Source of the DNA: Vandiemenella viatica | Taxonomy: Eukaryota; Arthropoda; Insecta; Orthoptera; Morabidae | Length of the DNA: 64,000 bases | NCBI GenBank assembly: GCA_031002005.1 | Contig: CM061914.1 | Coordinates: 195,070,685 to 195,134,684, forward strand | Direction: 5' to 3' | Shown here: positions 54,895 to 63,568 of the stretch, in pieces | Numbering within the stretch: position 1 is the first letter of the stretch | Layout of the letters: each line of letters opens with the position of its first letter | Notes under the pieces: model-generated | What the model saw: the letters and a program-made list of their open reading frames with translations, nothing else | Told to the model about the DNA's origin: nothing | Database searches by the model: none | Translations under genes and position numbers: made by a program

Positions 54895-56190
54895 TTAACG
54901 TAGGTTTAGGCCAGGGGTGTGTCTGGTGTCAAGGATATGTTGATAGGCTAGTTCCCATCTGCGGAGTTCTGAAGGGGTGGTGGTATTTGGAAAAACTCTA
55001 ATAGCTCTGACTGTGAAACAGGTGTTGAGGTTGTTTGAATTATGGAAGTTCGCATGAATTGCCACGGGATGGTCTGGGTTGGAAGTATAAACTGTTTGCC
55101 TGTGGCCATTCATTCTGTAGGAAAGTTGTTGAGTGGTGAGACCAATGTAAGAGGCAGTGCAGTGGATGCAGGTGAGTTGGTAAATAAGGTGAGTGGTAGC
55201 ACATGTGGCATGTCCAATTATTGGGAAAGATTCGCCTGTGACAGGATTAGAGTAAGTAGTGGTGGCAGGGTGCATGCTGCAAGTTTTACAGCGGGGTCTG
55301 TTACACGGGAAAGATCCCTGTGGAGGTCTAGGGGAGTCGGCAGGTAAATACTTGTGGACCAAGATGTTGTACAGATTGGGCGGTCTGCTGAAGCAAGTGC
55401 GGGGAGCAGTGGGTAGGATTTTGGGAAGGAGGAGACGCATTTCAGGGAAGGAACGTAAGAAATCATGCCCACGGCGGAGTATCTGGTTGACAGATTCCAG
55501 GCCAGGAAAGAACTGGGTGACAAGTGTTGGACCACGGTCAGCTTTAGGAGGTGCAGAACGAGGATTGTGGGTGATGGCACGGGAAATTTGTTTTTCCACC
55601 AGATCATGGGGGTATTGGCGGGAAACAAGGGCTTGGGATAGTTTTTGGGAGTAACTGGAGATTGATTCATGATCAGAACAGATGCGTCTGCCACGGATTG
55701 CAAGGCTGTATGGGAGGGAACGTTTTATGTGGAAGGGGTGACAACTGTCAAAGTGTAGGTATTGTTGTAAATTGGTCGGTTTAATGTGTACTGAGGTATG
55801 GAGGGTCCCCTGTCGTAGGGTGATATCTACGTCAAGGAAGGTGATACAGGTGTGGGAATATGACCATGTGAAATTGATGGAGTGATTATCATTTAGTGAG
55901 TTGAGGAAGTCTAGGAGGTGGTCCTCCCCGTGGGTCCAGATCATAAATATATCATCTATGTATCTGAACCACACGAGGGGACTGAGGGGGGAATTCTTCA
56001 GAAAAATATTTTCCAGACGGCCCAGGAAAAGGTTAGCATAGGACGGGGCCATGCGGGTACCCATGGCAGTGCCGCGTATCTGGTGGTAAATCTGGGAGTT
56101 GAAGGAGAAATAGTTTTTGGAGAGGATAAAGTTGGCAAGGGATATGAGAAAGGATGTTCTGGGAAGACTGTTTGGAGGGCGCATATCCAA
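54895..56190 (-). CDS. Penelope-like reverse transcriptase/GIY-YIG protein, left copy, 5'-truncated
   Basis: The 431 codons are open from the first ATG, and the frame continues upstream to the palindrome centre (…SSLQHFLD before the ATG), so the true N-terminus is cut off. Domain order: RT fragment with GTAMGTRMAPSYANLFLG and the catalytic RYIDDIFMIW, then FLDVDI; a linker; a Cys-rich RCKTCSMH segment; then a GIY-YIG endonuclease (LIYQLTCIHC, ASYIGLT, and YRMNGHR with the catalytic Arg). Full Penelope-like proteins are roughly 700-900 residues, so about half is present. No internal stops, unlike most elements in this window. Ends with LDTRHTPGLNLR. Expected function: target-primed reverse transcription and insertion. 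Confidence 0.93.
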   Translation of the reverse strand: MDMRPPNSLPRTSFLISLANFILSKNYFSFNSQIYHQIRGTAMGTRMAPSYANLFLGRLENIFLKNSPLSPLVWFRYIDDIFMIWTHGEDHLLDFLNSLNDNHSINFTWSYSHTCITFLDVDITLRQGTLHTSVHIKPTNLQQYLHFDSCHPFHIKRSLPYSLAIRGRRICSDHESISSYSQKLSQALVSRQYPHDLVEKQISRAITHNPRSAPPKADRGPTLVTQFFPGLESVNQILRRGHDFLRSFPEMRLLLPKILPTAPRTCFSRPPNLYNILVHKYLPADSPRPPQGSFPCNRPRCKTCSMHPATTTYSNPVTGESFPIIGHATCATTHLIYQLTCIHCTASYIGLTTQQLSYRMNGHRQTVYTSNPDHPVAIHANFHNSNNLNTCFTVRAIRVFPNTTTPSELRRWELAYQHILDTRHTPGLNLR

Positions 56191-56257
56191 GAAGTGCTGA
56201 AGGGAACTGAGGCCTTCAAGGTGGGGAATATTAGGCCTCAGTTCCCTTCAGCACTTC

Positions 56258-57553
56258 TTGGATATGCGCCCTCCAAACAGTCTTCCCAGAACATCCTTTC
56301 TCATATCCCTTGCCAACTTTATCCTCTCCAAAAACTATTTCTCCTTCAACTCCCAGATTTACCACCAGATACGCGGCACTGCCATGGGTACCCGCATGGC
56401 CCCGTCCTATGCTAACCTTTTCCTGGGCCGTCTGGAAAATATTTTTCTGAAGAATTCCCCCCTCAGTCCCCTCGTGTGGTTCAGATACATAGATGATATA
56501 TTTATGATCTGGACCCACGGGGAGGACCACCTCCTAGACTTCCTCAACTCACTAAATGATAATCACTCCATCAATTTCACATGGTCATATTCCCACACCT
56601 GTATCACCTTCCTTGACGTAGATATCACCCTACGACAGGGGACCCTCCATACCTCAGTACACATTAAACCGACCAATTTACAACAATACCTACACTTTGA
56701 CAGTTGTCACCCCTTCCACATAAAACGTTCCCTCCCATACAGCCTTGCAATCCGTGGCAGACGCATCTGTTCTGATCATGAATCAATCTCCAGTTACTCC
56801 CAAAAACTATCCCAAGCCCTTGTTTCCCGCCAATACCCCCATGATCTGGTGGAAAAACAAATTTCCCGTGCCATCACCCACAATCCTCGTTCTGCACCTC
56901 CTAAAGCTGACCGTGGTCCAACACTTGTCACCCAGTTCTTTCCTGGCCTGGAATCTGTCAACCAGATACTCCGCCGTGGGCATGATTTCTTACGTTCCTT
57001 CCCTGAAATGCGTCTCCTCCTTCCCAAAATCCTACCCACTGCTCCCCGCACTTGCTTCAGCAGACCGCCCAATCTGTACAACATCTTGGTCCACAAGTAT
57101 TTACCTGCCGACTCCCCTAGACCTCCACAGGGATCTTTCCCGTGTAACAGACCCCGCTGTAAAACTTGCAGCATGCACCCTGCCACCACTACTTACTCTA
57201 ATCCTGTCACAGGCGAATCTTTCCCAATAATTGGACATGCCACATGTGCTACCACTCACCTTATTTACCAACTCACCTGCATCCACTGCACTGCCTCTTA
57301 CATTGGTCTCACCACTCAACAACTTTCCTACAGAATGAATGGCCACAGGCAAACAGTTTATACTTCCAACCCAGACCATCCCGTGGCAATTCATGCGAAC
57401 TTCCATAATTCAAACAACCTCAACACCTGTTTCACAGTCAGAGCTATTAGAGTTTTTCCAAATACCACCACCCCTTCAGAACTCCGCAGATGGGAACTAG
57501 CCTATCAACATATCCTTGACACCAGACACACCCCTGGCCTAAACCTACGTTAA
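56258..57553 (+). CDS. Penelope-like reverse transcriptase/GIY-YIG protein, right copy, 5'-truncated
   Basis: Residue-for-residue identical to the minus-strand copy: RT motifs GTAMGTRMAP and YIDDIF at about residues 41-90, then the GIY-YIG nuclease in the last ~120 residues (YIGLT, GHR, final Leu-Arg). The frame is open from 56234, directly at the central spacer, again showing 5' truncation. The 3' untranslated part (57554-57989) holds A/T and C runs and ends at CTTATTTTCA. The two copies diverge from the centre outward, so any transcription from the spacer would read both. Confidence 0.93.
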   Translation: MDMRPPNSLPRTSFLISLANFILSKNYFSFNSQIYHQIRGTAMGTRMAPSYANLFLGRLENIFLKNSPLSPLVWFRYIDDIFMIWTHGEDHLLDFLNSLNDNHSINFTWSYSHTCITFLDVDITLRQGTLHTSVHIKPTNLQQYLHFDSCHPFHIKRSLPYSLAIRGRRICSDHESISSYSQKLSQALVSRQYPHDLVEKQISRAITHNPRSAPPKADRGPTLVTQFFPGLESVNQILRRGHDFLRSFPEMRLLLPKILPTAPRTCFSRPPNLYNILVHKYLPADSPRPPQGSFPCNRPRCKTCSMHPATTTYSNPVTGESFPIIGHATCATTHLIYQLTCIHCTASYIGLTTQQLSYRMNGHRQTVYTSNPDHPVAIHANFHNSNNLNTCFTVRAIRVFPNTTTPSELRRWELAYQHILDTRHTPGLNLR

Positions 57554-57989
57554 ACCTGTCACTTGCCATCTCTCATTTCATTTTACAGTCGGTTATTTTT
57601 TTTTTATATTATTTTTTTTTTTTCCCTTCTTTATTTATTTATTTTATTTTTTATTTTTTGTATGTATTTATAACTTTTTGAACTAAGCTACACAGACATT
57701 ATATTTATTTGTTTCACTTTTATCGCTGGTCAAGCCTGTTCCCCCCCCCCCTCTCGACAATTCTTCCACTACCACGCGTTTTCCGCCTGTGCTTCATTCA
57801 TGTGGCGGGCTCGGATGTGACCACATCTTTCCCCCTGCCATATGTCTCGCCTCCTACATGAGTAAGACTGAAAAGTCGAAATATTGTGTAATTCTTTTGT
57901 TTTTGTGTTTTTACGTGTTTCGCCCTCCTGCCTTCATCTGTGGTAAGTGACGGGTAACTGTTTATTTTCCCTATCCTATCTTATTTTCA

Positions 57990-58246
57990 GTTTATTAACA
58001 ATAAATATACAAGATGAAATAAAACATGTAATATTTTAAAGCAGAAAGATACTTTGGAATAAACTGTTGATGCAAAGTTTCTGTGTATTGTTGATATCCA
58101 TCTCCAACGCCATGCATCATCTTTAGCAAAAAGGAAATAACCGCATTTCGGTCCCTTTGGACAATTTCTATTGTATCTAAGAATGCAACATGTGTACACC
58201 ATTTTCTTCAGAAGAACAATCCACTAATAATTATAATAAAGCACAA

Positions 58247-58299
<53 letters not shown>
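57990..58299. repeat. Retroposed-looking segment with 45-base poly(A)
   Basis: Two AATAAA signals (58235 region and 58246 region) precede a run of 45 A at 58255-58299, the hallmark of a reverse-transcribed RNA 3' end on the plus strand. The opposite strand carries the THAP-like frame below. After the poly(A), CTCACTTCGCCCGAAGGACGGC resembles part of the terminal repeat at 50712-50745. Confidence 0.6.
58069..58202 (-). pseudogene. THAP-domain-like N-terminal fragment
   Basis: The minus-strand frame starts MVYTCCILRYNRNCPKGPK, followed by YFLFAKDDAWRWRWISTIHR. This matches the THAP pattern (start Met, Cys-Cys-x-x-x-Cys, an F-x-F-P-K-D segment, then a W-x-x-x-I-x-R helix). Two key residues are changed: the second zinc Cys is Tyr and the Pro of FPKD is Ala. 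The frame ends at 57987 within the Penelope element's edge. THAP domains occur in P-element transposases and host DNA-binding proteins; this is a broken fragment of either. Confidence 0.5.
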
Positions 58300-58301
<2 letters not shown>

Positions 58302-58760
58302 TAGCTCTCACTTCGCCCGAAGGACGGCTTACAAATGGTTACCCTCTCAACAGTCTTGCCAACTTGTGTGATGTCAGAATGGTTTTGTGATGTAGGCACC
58401 AGGCCTTGATGATGATTGTGTCGATACTACCCATATATTGTGCTTGTTGGGTTAATTTCTCTTGTTTTTTCTTTATTTCCTCAAATCTATAATTCGCTTG
58501 TTGATTATTGGTAAACACCTTTTGATTTATGTCTTCCAGCTGTTGGTATATAGTGTCACAGTGTGTTTAAAATAGAGTAAATCAGAATTGAATCTGTCAC
58601 AAGTTAACAAATGGTTCCTATTTTCTTGTGTATGTTACTGCTAATTTCTTGCAGTGCTTATATTCTTGTTTCACATGTAGTGTTTTTCTCAGTTACTTCT
58701 CCGCAAGTATTCATTTGTACACCAACCACTTTGACTCTATCAGTTATCTGTTGTTGAATT
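58300..58760. other. No gene recognised
   Basis: No supported feature. Confidence 0.4.
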
Positions 58761-58762
58761 TT

Positions 58763-58975
58763 ATTTTTTATTTTTGCTGTCATCAGTCTTTCGACTGGTT
58801 TCATGGAATCCTCCATCCCTTCCTATCTTGTGCTAACCTCTTCATCTCCACATAACCCTTACAACCCACGTCCTCAATTATCTGCTTCATATATTCTAAT
58901 CTCTGTCTTCCTCTACAGTTCTTACCTTCTATAAGGCACCCTTTAGTTTGCCAAAAGCTTTCCTACTAGCCGTCC
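58763..58975 (-). mobile_element. LINE 3'-region fragment
   Basis: GTCATCAGTCTTTCGACTGG, then TGCTAACCTCTTCATCTCCACATAACCCTTACAACCCACGTCCTCAATTATCTGCTTCATATATTC and TCTGTCTTCCTCTACAGTTCTTACC. I recall very similar antisense LINE tails as extremely frequent in orthopteran genomes. No coding part remains. Confidence 0.55.
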
Positions 58976-59640
58976 CCAGTAGTAAATATTCTATAAATTG
59001 ATTAATGCTGGACTTAGAAATTTTGAGAAGAGTAAATGTCAACTTGAAGGAATTTCCCTGTATTCATTTCCATAGTGAAAACTTGTCATTAGAATCGTTT
59101 TAAAGTGTATTTATTATATCGGGAAAAATTTATTTTAAGAGATATTTTGGTATGTTCACATTTTGAAACACACGAGCAGTAAAGTAAAAAAATTTAAGAT
59201 TTGAAATATCTTTTAATTGAGTAAAGCTACAGCTGAACTTTTATCACCAGCTATAGTCAGCATTGTCCTAAGTATTTTTGTAGTAAAATTGGATAATTTG
59301 GCAAAGTTTAATTAGCAGTTTAATTAAGAGAAAAAAAAGAACTTTTTAACTAAAAGGAATATTAATTTGAAATTTGTATCAGTAGATAGCCCAAATTGAG
59401 ACGATTACGAATATATAATGGTTTTGGTAAAAAGTTTAAGCAGTTGTCAGAATAACTAAGTTTTTAAAGATAGATTGTTGCGGATTGTTTTTGAAGCGCG
59501 TAAAAATTCCTCCAAGTTGGTTACATGATGACTTCAATTTTAAGATTATAGAAACCCTTTTGAAAGTTAAATTAAATTAAAACAGATAGAACATGATAAT
59601 AGAAAGGCCCTGTAAAAATTTCAAGTTAAACTATTTAGTA
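58976..59640. other. AT-rich, nothing recognised
   Basis: No supported feature. Confidence 0.4.
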
Positions 59641-59644
59641 CTTT

Positions 59645-60090
59645 TGGAGATATTAATTAAAGAAAAAGTTGCTGACGTCATAGGCTCTGAGAAGTCTATA
59701 AAAGATCTTGCAGCGAGCTCAGATTTTCTCATTCCGTGCTAGATTTTGAAAGGAGTAACTTCGTAATATGTAGTCTCCTTCTTTCGCCGGAAAAGTGATC
59801 GCGAAACTTCAAGCGGTAGCGGTTTTTGGCAAATTCTAACACACCATAGGACACTAATGTTAGGGAGACTTTGTGAGTTTTTGTCTTCTCATACGAATGT
59901 GCTTAATCTGTAATCTTCAATGAAACTGTTGTTTGATTGCTTTATCGACGTATCTGGTACCAACAATGTACAAGTGAACTTTTCCAAGAATATAAGTATT
60001 GTGTTACTCTCAAACTGTGACAAGTGACTTTATTTCGATTACCCTTCACATTTGGGGTTTAATACAAGTGCGTGGCGCCCAATTTATTTA
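59645..60090 (+). mobile_element. Possible solo LTR with promoter-like elements
   Basis: A TGACGTCA site (59672 region) and TATAAAAGA (59697 region) are followed downstream by AAGTGACTTTATTTCGATTACCC. Near 60073 comes TGGCGCCCAA, the form of a tRNA primer-binding site just after an LTR. Boundaries and terminal TG/CA were not established and no gag/pol follows. Confidence 0.3.
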
Positions 60091-61197
60091 ATATTATAGG
60101 TACCAGGAAGCTACACGTGATCATGAACTTAATTGTTCAAAGTTCAGGAGAACGTGTTGTAATCACCCAGTAACATCTTGGCCTGACATTTCGACTGTTC
60201 CCTCCACCAACACATTTACCAATCCAGCATGCCTCTAAATATGATATACCAGCCTGTCTCTTGCTGTAAGCTGCTTCCACAAACTTCTTTTCTCACCCAA
60301 TAGCAATGTTCAAAGCTGTGAGCTACTTTGTAGATACCATAAGTAGTAGCTTCTTCCATTTTATTAGTGATGATGTGCAAGTCCTAGATGCTATCACAAC
60401 ATTGTGATTTATAGGCTCCAACCTTATCATCCAGGTTGTGGATACTTTCGTGTATATTTCTTATGGCAGATCAAACATCAGCTGACTGCTTTTCAGTTAT
60501 GAGGAACAGAAATATAATTCATCTCTCAAGTTTAGTTGACTGTACTTCTAAGATTTAAGTTCACTTACAGTGATTCAGGCTGAGATTTAATTTCAGCCTT
60601 AAGTTCAAATTGATGTTCAAGCAACTGAATGTAGAAAAGTTCTAGGATAGGTGTTTTCAAACTATAATTGTTACTAAGAGCATCAACTACTGTATCTAAA
60701 CCGTTATTACTCAATGGCGAGAAACCTAAACATTAGGGTGAATAGTTCTAAATATGGTTTGGGGTAATAGTGGTATGTAAAGCCTCTCATGCTGCTGCTG
60801 GAGGCACAGAAATAGGTGTGGTTTACCTTTTGGATAAGCAGTTGCTTGGAGCTAAATATATAAATATAAGATCACAATATGAAGATTCCAAATTAGATGT
60901 TGTCCAATGTTTTTTCTCAATATTGTGATAGTACTGCATATTTTTTTTTTTTCTATGTAGATCTTGAAATGTTGTGGGTTTTTAAAATTAAGATAAACAT
61001 TACTGAATACTTAAGAAAACCAGTATTTTAAATCCTGGTAGCTGTTTTGCATAGGCAGTAAATTTAGTAGTATTAGTTTAAAGATAGATTGGAAAATATG
61101 TGCTATCCTGTAAGTAAGATTACATTAATGTGAGGGTTCATACATATATATACTATGGAAGTTTTTATATTTTATGAAATGATATTTACGGTTACAG
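60091..61197. other. Probable KSR intron, nothing assigned
   Basis: AT-rich; no exon or repeat recognised. Confidence 0.4.
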
Positions 61198-61327
61198 AAC
61201 AGTCTGGTATGAACTTCTGTGTGGTGAATGGCCATTTAAAGCACAACCTCCAGAAGCCATCATCTGGCAAGTTGGTAAGGGAATGAAACAGTCTTTGGCC
61301 AACTTGCAAGCTTCTAGAGATGTGAAG
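61198..61327 (+). CDS. ksr: Kinase Suppressor of Ras, kinase-domain exon
   Basis: The 130-base exon runs from acceptor GGTTACAG (phase 2; the A completes a codon) to donor AAG|GTAAGA (phase 0). It encodes 43 full codons: TVWYELLCGEWPFKAQPPEA, then IIWQVGKGMKQSLANLQASRD and VK. The F-G-T-V-W-(Y/F)-E-L start, W-P-F-K and I-W-Q-(V/I)-G-x-G-M-K are diagnostic of the C-lobe of KSR pseudokinases, which scaffold RAF and MEK in Ras signalling. No stop or frame damage. Flanking KSR exons were not found: none recognised up to the gap at 63569. Confidence 0.88.
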
Positions 61328-62022
61328 GTAAGAAGGTTGAAATACTGTAAGAATATAAATACTAAATAATTAGATGGCATATTTTTTTTTTTTTATAACT
61401 GCTTTCCGAAATTGAGACAGCTGATTGGGAAATATATTTAAGAAAATAACTGAAGTACAGGAGACTTTGTATCATTAAAAAATTTATTTAAATCAGGGCC
61501 TTTTCAGAGCTTTCATTCAATATTGTTAGTACACATTTCCTTTCAGTGAAATCTTTAATAGATACCTGACAAGTGGGTTTTAAAAGAGGCCAAAATGGAG
61601 CCATGTAATTTATGGGCACTCCCATACATACAGCCTAAATCAATAAGGTGAGCAAATATATATTATTTTGCAGGTTTTGCAACTGTCATAATGTTGTAAA
61701 TAACTTGGCAAGATTTTTGCTGCATCCAATCACTCATCCTATCCCCTAAGTTTGTCAGTGATTATGATCTTCCTCAGAGGTCAAGACAACTGCTGAGTCT
61801 GCTAGTGACTGATATTATCACCAGCTGTTCTCATATAATGTAGGGAGTATTGTTTATTTGACTCGCACAAATTTCAATATTTGGCTTAGACCATAGCTGC
61901 CATCTTTATTAAGATTATTTCAATAGCTCCCTCAATTTTCTTGTATATAACCACTGTTTTTCCCAAAACTTTTGTATTTTCCCACAGTATATCATGTTCC
62001 TCCTCCAACTGTTGTTTGGTTA
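61328..62022. other. Probable KSR intron; fragment of a MITE end
   Basis: CCAAAATGGAGCCATGTAATTTATGGGCACTCCC at 61590-61623 matches the right end of the MITE at 22298-22677. The left part is missing. Confidence 0.5.
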
Positions 62023-62237
62023 GGGGGTGTCCATTAATTATGTGAGGGGAAATTCAGGGGGAGTCTGGCAAAATCTCACCAAGTGGGATGGGGGGGGGGG
62101 GGGTAAATGGAAATCTCATGTGAGATAGATTTAGGGGGAGGGAGAGGTTCCGTCAAAAATCTCACGTCGTCTTAAGAGGAGGGGGGGGGGGGTCCGGAAT
62201 TCCAGAAAAACACCTCATGTAATTAATGGACACCCCC
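62023..62237. mobile_element. PIF/Harbinger-like MITE, intact 215-bp copy
   Basis: Ends GGGGGTGTCCATTAATTATGTGAGG and CCTCATGTAATTAATGGACACCCCC are inverted, with perfect TTA duplications at 62020-62022 and 62238-62240. Two long G-runs (62090-62102 and 62178-62191). It is the cleanest example of the family and fixes its ends and 3-base target site. Confidence 0.92.
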
Positions 62238-62459
62238 TTATAGCTGATTTTGTGTTGTACATCAAGTGGGTGTGACTAATAAGTTCACGCATCCTCACTA
62301 CTACGACCGATTCGGTTTCGCTTATGTAGACTCTGCCACAATCACAAGATATTTCATAGCTGCCACTGTTTTGTAATTGAGACCTGATCGTTCTGGTTTT
62401 CTTTTATTTGGTTTCCACTTCTAAATATGGGTAGAATATTAACTTTTGTTAATATTCTC
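62238..62459. other. No gene recognised
   Basis: No supported feature. Confidence 0.4.
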
Positions 62460-63400
62460 CTTATCTTTAACCGACTTAAAAAAAAGGAAGTGATTCTCAA
62501 TTCGTCTGCAATTTTTTTGGATCTATTTTCAGTGATATCTTTGCCAATTTTGAACCGATTTTATAGAAAAATTTTTAGTGGATAGGGTATACATCCAAAG
62601 TGATCCCATATGAATTTCATTGAGAAACTACCCCTTTACACCCCTTAATTTTTCAAACCCACATTTTTTATCCGATTTTGATAGAACTGGGGACATCTAT
62701 AGTCAAAAATAGAGAGAAAAATACTGGATATTTTTTGTTTGAAAAAACTGAACCTCTCCCCCCATCCACTCCCTTAATTTTGTCAGTGTTCCTTATACAA
62801 AGCTACAGTCAACACCATTTAACTGATCTCCATTAAAGTTGGCAAATACATGTCATTTTTCATGGAGAATGTGTCTGACAAAAAAAATAAAAAAACCACC
62901 CCTCTCTCCATTTACACCCCTTAATTTTATGCAAACCTACATTCTCTTCTGATTTTAACTGAACTTTACACATGTATATTTTAAAATAAAGAGAAAAACC
63001 TGTCAACATTTGATCTGCCCCAAAGCCCAACTAGTCTCCCTCCTTCCCCCCCTTAATTTTGTCATTATTATTTATAAAAAGCTACAGCCAACACCATTGA
63101 CCAATTGCCATGAAAGTTGGCAACTATATGTATTTTTTCACAAAGATTTCTGACCAAAAAAATCCAAAAACAACCCCTCTTTCTATTAAACCACTTAATT
63201 TTTATACAAACCCACAGTTTTTTATCCAGTTTAGATAGAACTTATCACACATTGACAACAAGACAAAGAGAAAAATAATGTCAACTTGTTTGCAAAACTG
63301 AACCCCTCTCCCAGTTTCCACCCCCTTGATTTTGTAAATTTTCTTTTTAAAAAGCTACAATTGACACCATTGACCGATCTTTATGAAAGTTGGCATATTT
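62460..63400. repeat. ~275-bp tandem array with two sub-repeats
   Basis: Phrase ACACCCCTTAATTTT..CAAACC(C/T)ACA recurs at about 62637, 62925 and 63186, and phrase CCCTTAATTTTGTCA..AAAGCTACAG at about 62770, 63050 and 63330. Units also share AAAGTTGGCA and AGAGAAAAA. The repeat is therefore two related ~140-base halves with C-runs in each. Confidence 0.8.
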
Positions 63401-63404
63401 ATGT

Positions 63405-63568
63405 ACCGGGCGTTCGCCGGGAAACGCTACCCTCCCAGTCTGTTGCCGTCGGCAACTTGCTGGGACACTCGAGCCAGCAACTCCCGCCACACGCGCGTGA
63501 ATCACCGAACTGTAGCTAGTTTTGTGACTTCAGTCTCTTATTAATCAGTGTTGTTAATAAACTTTTCT
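63405..63568 (+). mobile_element. Possible LTR fragment beside the gap
   Basis: The sequence changes abruptly to GC-rich (CGGGCGTTCGCCGGGAAACGC) and then CTTCAGTCTCTTATTAATCAGTG and AATAAACTTTTCT, the layout of a retrotransposon LTR with its polyadenylation signal. The rest is hidden by N. Confidence 0.3.

Larger units (their letters stand above)
54452..57989. mobile_element. Giant palindrome: two Penelope-like elements head to head
   Basis: Two ~1.76-kb copies of the same element are inverted around a 17-base spacer (56216-56232). Their 5'-truncated ends meet at the centre (…GAGGCCT / AGGCCTC…). The coding parts mirror exactly: positions x and 112448-x are complementary, and the 431-residue products are identical. 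Differences seen are limited to length changes in simple sequence: a run of 16 G at 54690-54705 against 11 C at 57741-57751, and the A/T-rich stretch near 54820-54852 against 57596-57643. Both copies extend to the same outer end (TGAAAATAAG / CTTATTTTCA). They are so alike that either the event is recent or it is an assembly fold-back. Confidence 0.95.

Noticed and set aside
55042..57406. Mirror-image frames of 101-165 codons overlapping the Penelope coding regions on the opposite strand or other frames
   Set aside because: They are shadows of the real RT/GIY-YIG frame and duplicate because of the palindrome.
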